Of a stretch of 64,000 nt of DNA, positions 26,795 to 35,846 are shown piece by piece (the stretch's first letter is position 1; each line of letters starts with the position of its first letter). Below the pieces are notes generated by a model. That model was not told where the DNA came from. It searched no databases and was given only the letters and a program-made list of their open reading frames with translations. Source of the DNA: JAFGFY01 sp964520425 (lineage in GTDB: Bacteria; Desulfobacterota; DSM-4660; Desulfatiglandales; HGW-15); contig CAZFMX010000001.1 of the NCBI GenBank assembly GCA_964520425.1, positions 1 to 64,000 of the forward strand, given 5' to 3'. The position numbers and the translations under genes were made by a program.

Positions 26795-27523
26795 ATGATG
26801 AACAGACTCTATGATGAAATAAAGAAGCGGGCACGTGAAACACTGAAGGACCAAGACCTCTTCAGTCAAAAGGTGCGTATAAAGGCCCGTGCTCTGAGCA
26901 AGGAGGAGGCCATCGGTAACCCGGAAGCAGATGATTTCCCTCTGCAAAAGGGGAAGGAAAGACTCATGCAAGCAGAATTTGCCGGTTCTTTAGGCCAGGC
27001 TTTTACAGACCGCTACGGAGATTTCGAAGGCTCCATCGAAGAGGTATTGAACATGGCCCTTGATAACAATTATCGCCGGGGAATCTTTGTAGCGACCTTA
27101 AACGCTTTACTCCGCCATATAAACCGGGTTGAAAGAACCGTCCATTGCCGCGATCAAAGACCGGCCCAGTGTGCTGAAGAGCTGAGGCAGTATATTCAAA
27201 CGCGTTACGGCCAGGTGAAGATCCTCCAAATCGGGTTCCAACCTCGTATGATCGAGTCCTTGGCCCCATCGCATTCCATGCGTGTCATCGATTTGGACCC
27301 GAATAATATCGGGACTCAGAAATTTCAGGTTGAGGTTGAGGGACCCAGGGCAACGCAAGAGGCGATTACCTGGGCCGATCTGCTTCTCGTCACAGGCACG
27401 ACCCTGGTGAACGGCACTATTGAAGACTTTTTGTACCAAAAACCTGTCCTGTTTTACGGAACGACCATTGCGGGGGCAGCACATCTGATGGGCTGGGATC
27501 GGTTTTGTTCCAAAGGCACATAA
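26795..27523 (+). CDS. DUF364-like Rossmann-fold protein
   Basis: A 242 aa protein. The N-terminal half is helical; residues about 140-240 look like the DUF364 (putative heavy-metal chelation) Rossmann-like domain: KILQIGFQPRMIESLA, MRVIDLDPNNIG, ADLLLVTGTTLVNGTIEDFL and PVLFYGTTIAGAAHLMG. The frame extends upstream into the mobile element; AGGAG at 26782-26786 supports ATG 26795. It follows the ORP-like cluster just outside the inverted element pair. Family members often sit near metal-cofactor genes. The substrate is unknown. Confidence 0.72.
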   Translation: MMNRLYDEIKKRARETLKDQDLFSQKVRIKARALSKEEAIGNPEADDFPLQKGKERLMQAEFAGSLGQAFTDRYGDFEGSIEEVLNMALDNNYRRGIFVATLNALLRHINRVERTVHCRDQRPAQCAEELRQYIQTRYGQVKILQIGFQPRMIESLAPSHSMRVIDLDPNNIGTQKFQVEVEGPRATQEAITWADLLLVTGTTLVNGTIEDFLYQKPVLFYGTTIAGAAHLMGWDRFCSKGT

Positions 27524-27773
27524 GGAGGTCAAAACAACCTTCTTCCTCAGCCCCTTTTTCCCTTCTCTCCCCGACCATTCCAATGCCATTATCTTCTTTA
27601 TCAAAAAAAGATCCTCATCTCCCCCATCTCACCTTTCCCCGCTCAAAGTCCGGGATCTTCGACTTGACCTTGAACAAAATGGGCCCTTTTTCGAAGGTCC
27701 TAGTGCGTCGTATCACAGTTTCTTGGACTGATATTCGAGGTTCTTTTTGGAATTCCCGATTATTCTGACATGA

Positions 27774-28007
27774 AATAAGGCATGGACTATTCTCTCAAGA
27801 CGATATCTATAGGGGCCAGTGGCGGTGATCTGAACTTTGAGGGTTTAAGAGGCCGTTTCTCCCTAGCGAACAATACATTCTGCCATAGGTTCTGAGGCGT
27901 ACTCCCCGGGTGTACCCCGGGGCATACCCCCTCAAAGTTCAGATCACTACGGGGTTCGGTGGAATTTTTTCCGAGATATCGTCTTGAGAGAACAGCCCAT
28001 ACCTCAT
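27774..28007. mobile_element. palindromic MITE-like element of a second type
   Basis: About 234 bp with nested inverted repeats. The outer arms of about 34 bp (27774-27808 and 27974-28007) include a perfect 18-bp core TCTCTCAAGACGATATCT. The inner perfect 18-bp arms are TGATCTGAACTTTGAGGG (826-843 past 27000) and its complement at 27929-27946. The centre holds a CCCCGGG/CCCCGGGG palindrome. Almost the whole unit can fold back on itself. It is non-coding and unrelated to the 17406/26411 element. Confidence 0.72.
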
Positions 28008-28054
28008 CTTTTGCTTAAATCCGTGAATATATGATACGAAGCACTACTTCTTTA

Positions 28055-28083
28055 TTGACCGAAGTACTACAAAGTAGTATTAA
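28055..28083 (+). promoter_or_regulatory. promoter with overlapping operator of the HTH/two-CW gene
   Basis: TTGACC (28055-28060), a 17-base gap and TATTAA (28078-28083) form a sigma-70-like promoter. TACTAC-AAA-GTAGTA (28065-28079) is a perfect inverted repeat inside the gap, and a half site (GCACTACTTC) lies at 28041-28050. This is the arrangement of an autorepressed XRE regulator. Confidence 0.55.
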
Positions 28084-28133
28084 TTGTGCAGGCCTTATTT
28101 TTTTATCATCAAGGTGTTTCGGGAGGCGTTCTT

Positions 28134-28505
28134 TTGGAAAGCGAAGAATTTATCCAACTCCGAAAAAAACTGAATAAGACGCAAATTCAGATGGCCCAAC
28201 TACTCGGGACCTCTATCAAAGCAATCCACAGCTACGAGCAGGGTTGGCGCAGGGTGCCGGCTCATGCCGAACGGCAACTCTATTTTCTTGCCGCCAAAAA
28301 AGGAAACTATAGACATCGAAAACCTTGCTGGGTAATCAAGAAATGTCCGTTTGAACAAAAGAGAGAGTGTCCGGCTTGGGAATTTCAGGCAGGGAGGCTC
28401 TGCTGGTTTATTAATGGGACCATATGTGATGGTATGGTTCATAAGGACTGGCAGGAAAAAATCAAGATCTGTCGGTCCTGTGAAGTCTTCAGCTCTCTCT
28501 TTTAG
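28134..28505 (+). CDS. XRE-type HTH protein with two-CW cysteine domain
   Basis: A 123 aa protein. Residues 1-55 are a lambda-repressor-like HTH (FIQLRKKLNKTQIQMAQLLG and IKAIHSYEQGWRRVP). The C-terminal part has a Cys/Trp-rich domain (PCWVIKKCPFEQKRECPAW, GRLCWFINGTICDG, KICRSCEVF) matching the two-CW pattern, probably binding zinc or an Fe-S cluster. The frame begins upstream at a GTG (28086), but the promoter at 28055-28083 and the GGGAGG at 28121-28126 point to TTG 28134. It is likely a metal- or redox-responsive repressor acting on its own promoter. Confidence 0.75.
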   Translation: MESEEFIQLRKKLNKTQIQMAQLLGTSIKAIHSYEQGWRRVPAHAERQLYFLAAKKGNYRHRKPCWVIKKCPFEQKRECPAWEFQAGRLCWFINGTICDGMVHKDWQEKIKICRSCEVFSSLF

Positions 28506-28517
28506 CCTCCGACTCCC

Positions 28518-30926
28518 CTAAAAAGCGCCAATCTCTTTTCTGAAACCTCTCATCGGCACCTCCTTGTGGGGCCTTTTTGCCTTTATTGTTTTTGCCAGCA
28601 ATGAATCGCTTGTACAAGAGCCGTTCCGCACATAATTCAGGGCTTCCGCTAGAGAGCTCTCTTCTTCATCTCCGAATTGTTTCATCAAGTCATCTTCACA
28701 ACCGCATGTCGGCGGTATACCGTCAAAATAATCTCCTTCACCATTGGCGTTTACAGTTTTAAATTCAATGGGGCTGATATGTTTATCGATCAAATCGTAT
28801 CCAATCATGCCAACGGGCTTACCACACGTGTTTGAACCAATCACAACAACATCTATGAACGGCTTCAAGCAATTGATGACCAATTCGCTGGCAGAGCAGG
28901 TTTGTTCAGAGGTAATCACTATGACTCTATCTAAATTCAATGAATAGTCTGCGCTAGAAAAATCATATATATCATCCCATGCGCTATATTTGTCATTATG
29001 TGTAAATTGCGCAAACACCTTACCTTCTATATGTGTACCGGCGATTAACTCTGATAAGTACCGCGCAATGAATACTAAGCCCCCTGGATTATATCGTAAA
29101 TCCAATATTAATTCGTCTATCCCCTCTTGGAAAAAAGAAGTAAAAACCGTTTCAAGATCTTCGTTGGAAGTTTCCATGAATTCATTGAAGACAAGATAAC
29201 CAACCTTTAGGCCGTCTATATCGAATACGTCTTCATATTGAACCGAACCTATGGTAACCCAGTCCTTTTCCAGACTTAGGCTTCTTGTTGTCTCTGTGGA
29301 ATCTTCAATCTTCAAATTAACCATAACTCCGATTTCATCGTCACCGAAAATCGTGTCCCAAAGATCATTGGTTTCGATCTCTTCAATCGTTTTTCCATTG
29401 ATTTCAACAAGCCTATCACCTCGCATCAAACCTGCAGCAGCCGCTGGAGAGTTTTGATAAACAATTCTAATCCTGCATTCATCGTTTTCAGTAAATTTCA
29501 TGCCGAAACCTAAGCCAATATATCTGCCTTCCTCTATTAAACTATCATATTCTTCTTTGGATATAATATAACTCCATCTGTCAAGGTCTTTGTACATAAG
29601 GTCTTCTAAAAGCTCTTCAGCGGAGTCATAGCTGGTCAGATCAACCGTCGGAACTGTGTCATACCACAAGTAGGTAGACGTCATCACTTTATAAACGGAG
29701 TCTTTCAGTATTTCGAGATAACTAAAGGAAGGGATTAACGTTTCTTTTCTATAAGGATCTGTTACCATAAAATCATCAAATTGAACATCAACCTGTTGAC
29801 TTGAGCCTAAGGCTAACCCACCTCCAGTGAATCCATCTATCAATAGATTTTTTACCTCAGAATCGTTGATGAAAAACCGGTACTCATTACTCTCTTTTTG
29901 GATGGATAATTTGTTCGCTTGACCCTCAATGTCCGGAAGGAAAGATGGTGTCCAATTGACTAATATCTCACTAATACCGTCTATTACCGTATAAATTATA
30001 TAGTAACCATCCTTAATGATATTAAACAGGATAGCATCAACATTTCCCGATGCATTTCTCCGAGTACAAACAACCAGACCGTAGGTATAGTTTTCATAAC
30101 CATCCTCCCAATTGGTGATGACTGAGACATTGAAGTTATCGAAGTAATTCGAATCGCCGGGTTGTGGATACCAATTTTGTGAGGGGTTGTCTCCACCGTT
30201 CCAGGAAGTGAAACTGTAAGAATCCGTTCTGTCTCCGCTGAAAAGTAAGGTATCATTTGACAGGGAAAAAGGTCCGGATTCTTGGAATCCCCCCGAACCA
30301 TTGTTGAAATCCTCAAACGTATGAACATGAATGGTTTCCTTATAAGGCATTAAACCACTGCTGAATCCATAAAGCGTTATTGTGTTGTTGCTGCCTAACG
30401 GTACGGTCAAGCTGAACTTCCCAAGTGTTTTGCAGGTGAACATGTATTGCCCATTGATCAGAATCATAGCGCATAGGGGCGTGCCCGCGGCATTCTCAAT
30501 GGTCCCTGAAATATTAACCCATCCGGTTTTGGTGAGCCCTACTTCGAAGGTATCGATTGAGACCACCGGTTGTTTTCCGTTCGGGTCAGATGAAAATTCA
30601 ATTTCTAAACCCATCTCACCGTCTGTCAGAATAGTCTTGTACGGTGATAATCCACTACAGAACGCATACAAAGTAATCTCTTCATTAGAATCAAAAGGCA
30701 CACTTGTTAGATCAAAGCTACCATCACCGTTGCATGTAAACTGATGTACACCATTGGCCAATACCATCGCACATACCGGAGCGCCTTGATATTTAACGGT
30801 TCCGCTTATCCGGGTTCGCTCAACAGCCTTACAGTCCGCTGTCCATGCGACGCAAAGCAACAACACAAAGAACGCACATATGATCTCCCTTGCGGGCACC
30901 TGTCTGAATGGATGGCAATTTCTCAT
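28518..30926 (-). CDS. secreted S41 family peptidase with N-terminal beta-sandwich repeats
   Basis: An 802 aa exported protein. A signal peptide covers about 1-33. Two carboxypeptidase-regulatory-like repeats (RISGTVKYQGAPVCAMVLANG and ISGTIENAAGTPLCAMILING) are followed by a LamG/concanavalin-like segment (about 210-390). A PDZ domain (about 460-540, GLGFGMKFTENDECRIRIV) and the tail-specific-protease core come last. The catalytic serine lies in ITSEQTCSASELV and the general-base lysine in GSNTCGKPVG. Such enzymes cut unfolded or C-terminally marked proteins in the envelope. ACGAGG precedes the ATG. It converges with the HTH gene, with 12 bp between the stops. The added sandwich domains suggest surface binding. 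Substrate unknown. Confidence 0.87.
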   Translation of the reverse strand: MRNCHPFRQVPAREIICAFFVLLLCVAWTADCKAVERTRISGTVKYQGAPVCAMVLANGVHQFTCNGDGSFDLTSVPFDSNEEITLYAFCSGLSPYKTILTDGEMGLEIEFSSDPNGKQPVVSIDTFEVGLTKTGWVNISGTIENAAGTPLCAMILINGQYMFTCKTLGKFSLTVPLGSNNTITLYGFSSGLMPYKETIHVHTFEDFNNGSGGFQESGPFSLSNDTLLFSGDRTDSYSFTSWNGGDNPSQNWYPQPGDSNYFDNFNVSVITNWEDGYENYTYGLVVCTRRNASGNVDAILFNIIKDGYYIIYTVIDGISEILVNWTPSFLPDIEGQANKLSIQKESNEYRFFINDSEVKNLLIDGFTGGGLALGSSQQVDVQFDDFMVTDPYRKETLIPSFSYLEILKDSVYKVMTSTYLWYDTVPTVDLTSYDSAEELLEDLMYKDLDRWSYIISKEEYDSLIEEGRYIGLGFGMKFTENDECRIRIVYQNSPAAAAGLMRGDRLVEINGKTIEEIETNDLWDTIFGDDEIGVMVNLKIEDSTETTRSLSLEKDWVTIGSVQYEDVFDIDGLKVGYLVFNEFMETSNEDLETVFTSFFQEGIDELILDLRYNPGGLVFIARYLSELIAGTHIEGKVFAQFTHNDKYSAWDDIYDFSSADYSLNLDRVIVITSEQTCSASELVINCLKPFIDVVVIGSNTCGKPVGMIGYDLIDKHISPIEFKTVNANGEGDYFDGIPPTCGCEDDLMKQFGDEEESSLAEALNYVRNGSCTSDSLLAKTIKAKRPHKEVPMRGFRKEIGAF

Positions 30927-31113
30927 TTAAGTAACCTCGTTTTGATGTTTTTATATTGCTTATACTAATGCGAGGCGTTCTCATCGCTTGGTTTGTTTGT
31001 GATGAAGGGAAATCTTGAATCCTAAACAACCTATGGATATTTTTCAATCTTAGACAGCCTTTTTCGATCTGAAATGTAGGGAATTACTATTTGTGTGTCA
31101 AGAGGAAAGTCGC

Positions 31114-32922
31114 CTAATCTTCTGGTGCTATCGGCGGCAATCGGTGACGGGGAAGAGAGATTCGAAAGAGAGTCCCTTTACCTGGTTCGGATTCGAGGTC
31201 GATCCTGCCGCCGTGTTCCTGAACAATCTTTTTTGTCATGAGTAGGCCCAGGCCCGTTCCTCCAAGCCCTTTTGTGGTGAAAAAGGTGGTAAAGATCTTT
31301 TTTCTCAGGTCATAGTCGATTCCACAGCCGTTATCAGCCACTTCATAAAAAATTACTTTTTCCTTTTCAAAAGTCTTGACCCTTACGAAAGTCCCCATAC
31401 CGTCGTCACTGACTTGGCAGGCGTCAATGGCATTCCCGACCAAATTAGTTAAGCATTCATGCATGCTTTCATAGTCAATAGGGGCGGGCTCAATATCATT
31501 TATGAATTCATGGGTTAGAATGATCCCGAGTTTCTCTGCTTTGGTCGTATAATTTTCCACAACCTCCTGAGCAATATCCTCGGGATGACTCAACTTCGCT
31601 AGAATTTCTCTTCCTTTGGAGAAATCTAAAAACGTCTTCACAAACGATGAAATGCGTTCTACATTGCGTTGCAGCATATCCACACCTTTCTTAAGGCGCT
31701 CAATATCCCCCTTTTGAATACCTGTGCTTAACATATACATGCCGCCTTCAATGGCGGCAATAAGGTTCTTCACACCGTGGGCCAGACCGGCTACTGTTTG
31801 TCCAACAGCCGCGAGCCGCTCAGCCTCAAGCTTTTCATTCTCAAGCTGCTTGATCTCACTAAGATCTTGAATGAAAAAAGCAGTACCCAATAATTCGTTG
31901 TCAATCACGATTTGATTGGACACCAGACGGACAGGAATTGTCTCCCCATTTGTGTTCCGGATGGTTGTCTCCGGTAAGAAAACAGGACCGCCCTCTTCGG
32001 TCATCTGTTCTAAGAGGCCTTTAGGCAAAAATGAGGCCAGATTACTTCTAACAACTTGCTGACCATCCTTTATTCCAAATAATCTTCGCGCCGCAAGGTT
32101 GAAGATGGAGACCTCATCACTTTGGTCGATGGCGAAAATACTGTCCATAGATGAGCTGATCATGGTTTCAAGAAATGAATGTGCAAATCTCAGCCCATCC
32201 TCCAACTGCAAGGTTTGGGTGACATCCACTGCCATCTCCATGACGATATCAAAGTCGTCAGTGTCATCAATCAGTCTGAGAGGGACAGTGATGACATGCT
32301 GGTGGACGGTTTGTCCGTCCTTGGTTTTCCATACGTGATGGCCGGTATGCAGTTTTCCATCCTCAAAGGTCTGGCGGGCCGTACATTCAAAGCACATATG
32401 ATCCTGCCCTTTGAGCCCGTAAAAACAGTGTTCTCCTTCCAGATGGCCAAGTATCTCACGGACCCTTGCGTTAGTCTTGACGATGTGAAAATCCCGGTTA
32501 ATCAACAATATGTTGCATGGGACCTGGTCAAAAAGGAGTTCGTATTCCCGACGAATTTGATCGGATTCGGTAATGTCGATACCCATTTCAATCAGAAATG
32601 GAATATCGCCATCATCGTCAAAGATCGGAATCGTGTACTTAATGTATCGGATCAAATTCCCGTCTTTGTCATAACCGGCCTCTTCATTGATCTTCTTTGT
32701 GCCGTCTTTGAATGCTGCGGTCGCGCTGCATTGAGGACAGATCGAATATCGATTCCTATAGACGGAGTAGCATTTGCGACCTTGCCAAAGTCCGAATCTT
32801 TTTTCAAATGCTTTGTTGGCATAGACAATATTGAACGCTCGATCGATTGCAGCAATCCCAATGGGAACGCCGTCGAATAGTTCGTTCTTGATCCAATCAT
32901 CCACTTGCTTAGGTGGCAACAT
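31114..32922 (-). CDS. multi-PAS sensor histidine kinase with Cys-triad PAS domains
   Basis: A 602 aa soluble kinase without membrane helices. There are three PAS domains (about 15-120, 125-250, 265-385). The first two carry the same cysteine spacing, C-x10-C-x2-C (C51/C62/C65 and C166/C177/C180), suggesting bound metal or redox thiols. The kinase core has a phospho-histidine in GLAHGVKNLI and an ATPase domain with NLVGNAIDA, DNGCGID and GGTGLGL. The acidic residue normally after the histidine is glycine (HGVKN). ATG 32922 was chosen because it overlaps the stop of the upstream receiver gene by 14 bp, a translational coupling; a longer reading starts at 33033. Confidence 0.9.
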   Translation of the reverse strand: MLPPKQVDDWIKNELFDGVPIGIAAIDRAFNIVYANKAFEKRFGLWQGRKCYSVYRNRYSICPQCSATAAFKDGTKKINEEAGYDKDGNLIRYIKYTIPIFDDDGDIPFLIEMGIDITESDQIRREYELLFDQVPCNILLINRDFHIVKTNARVREILGHLEGEHCFYGLKGQDHMCFECTARQTFEDGKLHTGHHVWKTKDGQTVHQHVITVPLRLIDDTDDFDIVMEMAVDVTQTLQLEDGLRFAHSFLETMISSSMDSIFAIDQSDEVSIFNLAARRLFGIKDGQQVVRSNLASFLPKGLLEQMTEEGGPVFLPETTIRNTNGETIPVRLVSNQIVIDNELLGTAFFIQDLSEIKQLENEKLEAERLAAVGQTVAGLAHGVKNLIAAIEGGMYMLSTGIQKGDIERLKKGVDMLQRNVERISSFVKTFLDFSKGREILAKLSHPEDIAQEVVENYTTKAEKLGIILTHEFINDIEPAPIDYESMHECLTNLVGNAIDACQVSDDGMGTFVRVKTFEKEKVIFYEVADNGCGIDYDLRKKIFTTFFTTKGLGGTGLGLLMTKKIVQEHGGRIDLESEPGKGTLFRISLPRHRLPPIAPED

Positions 32923-33331
32923 CAGGCGGATTCCTCCCTTCGTCAAGAAGTGATTTGATTGAACTGAGGAGTTCGGGAATGTCGATGGGTTTATCAATAA
33001 ACCAGTTCGGTGAAGGGATTGATTCTTTTTCAAGGAATTCTGAAATAGCGGTTAGTAAATACACCGTATCGGAGGTCACACCCGTCAGTAAAGCAATCGG
33101 AATATCTGCGGTCTCGTGTGAGGTTCGTAATTCTCTGTATATCGAAAGACCGGATCGTTCGGGCATCATAATGTCCAAAATGATCAAATCCGGTCTGAGC
33201 TTTGTAACGGTTTCGAAGATCGATTCTTTTTCATCGGCACTCCGGGTGGTATAGCCATGATCATCCAGCAGGGCCATCAAGTAGTCCCTTATATCGGGTT
33301 CATCGTCAATGATGAAAATCGTCTTTGTCAT
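32909..33331 (-). CDS. response regulator receiver protein
   Basis: A 140 aa single-domain receiver: acidic pair IIDDEPD, acceptor aspartate in LIILDIMMPERSG, threonine in ALLTG and lysine in FIDKPIDIPE. No output domain. It overlaps the following kinase gene by 14 bp and is its probable partner. An upstream extension to 33394 exists, but the ATG at 33331 preceded by GGGGAT gives the normal receiver N-terminus. Confidence 0.9.
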   Translation of the reverse strand: MTKTIFIIDDEPDIRDYLMALLDDHGYTTRSADEKESIFETVTKLRPDLIILDIMMPERSGLSIYRELRTSHETADIPIALLTGVTSDTVYLLTAISEFLEKESIPSPNWFIDKPIDIPELLSSIKSLLDEGRNPPDVAT

Positions 33332-33863
33332 ATCTGATCCCCGGCAGGCAGTTGATATCAATGAATGGACCGAATGGGCAAGGTTGAGAGGCACAGCTTT
33401 TGTTGAGACTCAATCGTATCATGTCTTCAAAGGAATAGTATATGGAATAATCTGTGTCTTCTCATATTTAACAGAAATGAAGGATATTTTCCTTGACAAC
33501 AATGCGAACCACAACCTATTCTCTTAAAATATACCATATTAATATAGTTTGTAAATGTAGGATTTATTGTTGACATCATTTTCTAGAACTACAGCCCAAG
33601 CCTTATCTTAATAGTATCATCTGATTTCAGGAAGGCAGTCCCGGAATATCTTTTGTTTTTCAAAGAGTTAATTAGAAAAAACAAGTATTAGAGGAGTAGA
33701 AAGTCTGAGTAAGAGCGCGTACTTTTTGCCGCTCGTCAATAGTTGGATTCTCTCTGAAAGGAATATATTCTCTCGACATATGTACCACAATGTGGCATAT
33801 TCTACAAAGGTTACGTCTCACATTGAGTTTAGTGGCTAAGGATAGATAAGGAGGAGAATAAAT
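33332..33863. other. divergent intergenic region
   Basis: About 530 bp, AT-rich, between a receiver gene (minus) and the SQR-like gene (plus). It should contain both promoters. A palindromic motif is at 33777-33802. No gene was recognised. Confidence 0.5.
33777..33802. promoter_or_regulatory. operator-like palindrome upstream of the SQR-like operon
   Basis: CCACA-A-TGTGG (33785-33795) is flanked by ATATG on the left and CATAT on the right, a near-symmetrical 25-bp site about 65 bp upstream of the start codon. The 12-mer CACAATGTGGCA also occurs before the kinase gene at 56639. Confidence 0.4.
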
Positions 33864-35114
33864 ATGAAGAAAGTGCTCATTTTAGGATCAGGTGCAGGTG
33901 GAACTATGGTTGCAGCCAAACTGCGGAAGGAATTAGATCCTCTGGAATGGAAAATAACGGTCATCGATAATGATGAAGTACATCATTATCAACCGGGCTG
34001 GCTATTCATTCCCTTTGGCATCTATACAGCACAAGATTGCATGAAGCCCAAACGCGATTTCATTCCCAAAGGGGTTGATTTTGTCTTTGATGAAGTTGTA
34101 GGGGTAAACACAGATACTCGGCAAGTAGAAGGAAAGACGGGTAAATACGACTACGATTGGCTGGTGATCGCCACCGGATGCAAACCGGTTCCTCAAGAGG
34201 TTGAAGGATTGGAGGAGTGGAAACCCGATCCGAATTCCAATGTCCATACCTTTTTCTCCCTGGACGGAGCCGTTGCCCTCTACAAGAGAATGAAATATTT
34301 CAGATCAGGCCGGCTGGTCTTTAATATTGCGGAGATGCCCCATAAATGTCCTGTTGTACCCATGGAGTTTATCTACATGGCCGATTGGCATTTCACCAAA
34401 CATGGGGTTCGAGACAAAGTCGAGATTGCCTTTGTTACACCAAACACAGGGGTCTTTACCAAACCGATCGCAACCAAAATACTCAGTGCGGCAGCAGAGG
34501 AAAAAGATATTTTGGTCACACCCGATTACCAGCTCTCAGGTGTCAATGTGGAGGAAAATACAATCGAGTCAGTCACAGGTGAGAAGATAGAATACGACCT
34601 GATGGTTTCGACGATGCCCAATTTGGGCGCAGCATTTATTGAAGAGTCAGGATTGGGTGATGGGATGGGTTATGTATTTACAGACAACCATACCCTCAAG
34701 GCTGAGAAATTCGACAACATCTATGTCATTGGGGATGCGACGAATGTGCCCACCTCAAAAGCTGGCGCGGTGGCCCATTATGAGTCTGATATAGTGGTCG
34801 AAAATCTTGTTCTGGAAATCGACGGTCAAGAACCCAAACCCGCTTTTGATGGTCATTCCACCTGTTTTATTGTATCCGGCAATGATAAAGCCTATTTGAT
34901 TGATTTCAATTACAAAACCGAACCCCTACCCGGGAAATACCCTTTTCCGGGCCTGGGTCCCTTTGATCTACTCGGGGAGAGCGTAACCAATTACTGGGGT
35001 AAGATGATGTTCAAATGGGTCTATTGGAATTTGTTACTCACCGGCCAAGATTTGCCACTGGAACCCCAGATGACCATGGCCGGGAAAACACTACCAAGAG
35101 CTGAGACTGAATAG
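33864..35114 (+). CDS. sulfide:quinone oxidoreductase-like FAD-dependent protein
   Basis: A 416 aa flavoprotein of the SQR/flavocytochrome c family, which oxidises sulfide or related reduced sulfur with transfer to quinone. The FAD motif VLILGSGAGGTMVAAKLRKEL is at the N-terminus; HHYQPGWLFIPFG, LVIATGCKP and VIGDATNVPTSKAGAVAHYES follow. Two cysteines occupy family redox positions: PHKCPVVPMEF (about C160) and HSTCFIVSG (about C333). A third cysteine near residue 128, found in type I enzymes, is absent. AAGGAGG precedes the ATG. A DUF1641 protein and a receiver follow in the same operon. Direct SQR activity is likely but unproven. Confidence 0.85.
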   Translation: MKKVLILGSGAGGTMVAAKLRKELDPLEWKITVIDNDEVHHYQPGWLFIPFGIYTAQDCMKPKRDFIPKGVDFVFDEVVGVNTDTRQVEGKTGKYDYDWLVIATGCKPVPQEVEGLEEWKPDPNSNVHTFFSLDGAVALYKRMKYFRSGRLVFNIAEMPHKCPVVPMEFIYMADWHFTKHGVRDKVEIAFVTPNTGVFTKPIATKILSAAAEEKDILVTPDYQLSGVNVEENTIESVTGEKIEYDLMVSTMPNLGAAFIEESGLGDGMGYVFTDNHTLKAEKFDNIYVIGDATNVPTSKAGAVAHYESDIVVENLVLEIDGQEPKPAFDGHSTCFIVSGNDKAYLIDFNYKTEPLPGKYPFPGLGPFDLLGESVTNYWGKMMFKWVYWNLLLTGQDLPLEPQMTMAGKTLPRAETE

Positions 35115-35123
35115 GAGGCGGCC

Positions 35124-35825
35124 ATGACCAATGAAGAATTAATCCTGATGAAGCTGGAGAATATTGAGTCACAGATAGAACCGGTCATACGATTCTCCAG
35201 AAGCATCAATGAATTGAAAGATGATCTCATCCCTCTGCAAACCAGTGCATTCAAGACCCTGACCAGTGAACTCCAAGAGATTGAAGCAGGTTTTCAGCTG
35301 GAGGATTTTTTAACCCTTATCAAGCAGACCTTTCGAAGAACCAATGATCTTATCTTCGCTTTAAGGCAGCTATCCAACATAGTTGAGTTGGCAAAAGATA
35401 TTGAACCTCTCCTGAAGTCCGGTGTACCTCAGATGATTACGTACCTTGACCAACTGGAGCAAAGAGGAGTATTCCGCGTGCTCAAGGCGACATTGGACAT
35501 CCGCGCCAAGGTGGCTGAAGCCTATGGTGCTGAAGACATTGATCAGATCGGTGATGCCCTTGTGGGTTTGCTCGGAGTAACGAAGCAACTATCTGATCCC
35601 AAATCCAAGGAGTTTCTAGAAAGAATGGCGAACCTCCCGTCTCATGTCGACTTAAAGGGATGTAAGAAAATAGGACCGTTCAGACTAGTATCCGCTATGT
35701 GCGATCAGGAAGTTAAGGAAGGACTTGGCGTACTGATAGAACTGGCCAAAGCGATGGGAAAACTCAAGAACGATGTCTCTGGGGCTCAGAAGAGGGCGTG
35801 TGAATTGCCTCAAGAGGAAACTTAA
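35124..35825 (+). CDS. DUF1641 family protein
   Basis: A 233 aa mostly helical protein with a DUF1641 core (about 75-125: DDLIFALRQLSNIVELAKDI, LLKSGVPQMITYLDQLEQRGVF). Genes of this family usually sit directly beside SQR-like or formate-dehydrogenase-type flavoproteins, as here, 9 bp after the SQR-like gene. TAGGAGG precedes the ATG. The function is not known; an accessory or regulatory partner of the flavoprotein is a reasonable guess. Confidence 0.83.
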   Translation: MTNEELILMKLENIESQIEPVIRFSRSINELKDDLIPLQTSAFKTLTSELQEIEAGFQLEDFLTLIKQTFRRTNDLIFALRQLSNIVELAKDIEPLLKSGVPQMITYLDQLEQRGVFRVLKATLDIRAKVAEAYGAEDIDQIGDALVGLLGVTKQLSDPKSKEFLERMANLPSHVDLKGCKKIGPFRLVSAMCDQEVKEGLGVLIELAKAMGKLKNDVSGAQKRACELPQEET

Positions 35826-35846
35826 TGAATGAAAGGAGTCGATGCA

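Larger units (their letters stand above)
27524..28133. other. intergenic region with palindromic element and promoter
   Basis: No gene is recognised in these 610 bp. They hold the palindromic element at 27774-28007, an operator-like repeat at 28065-28079 overlapping a promoter, and the leader of the HTH gene. Confidence 0.5.
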
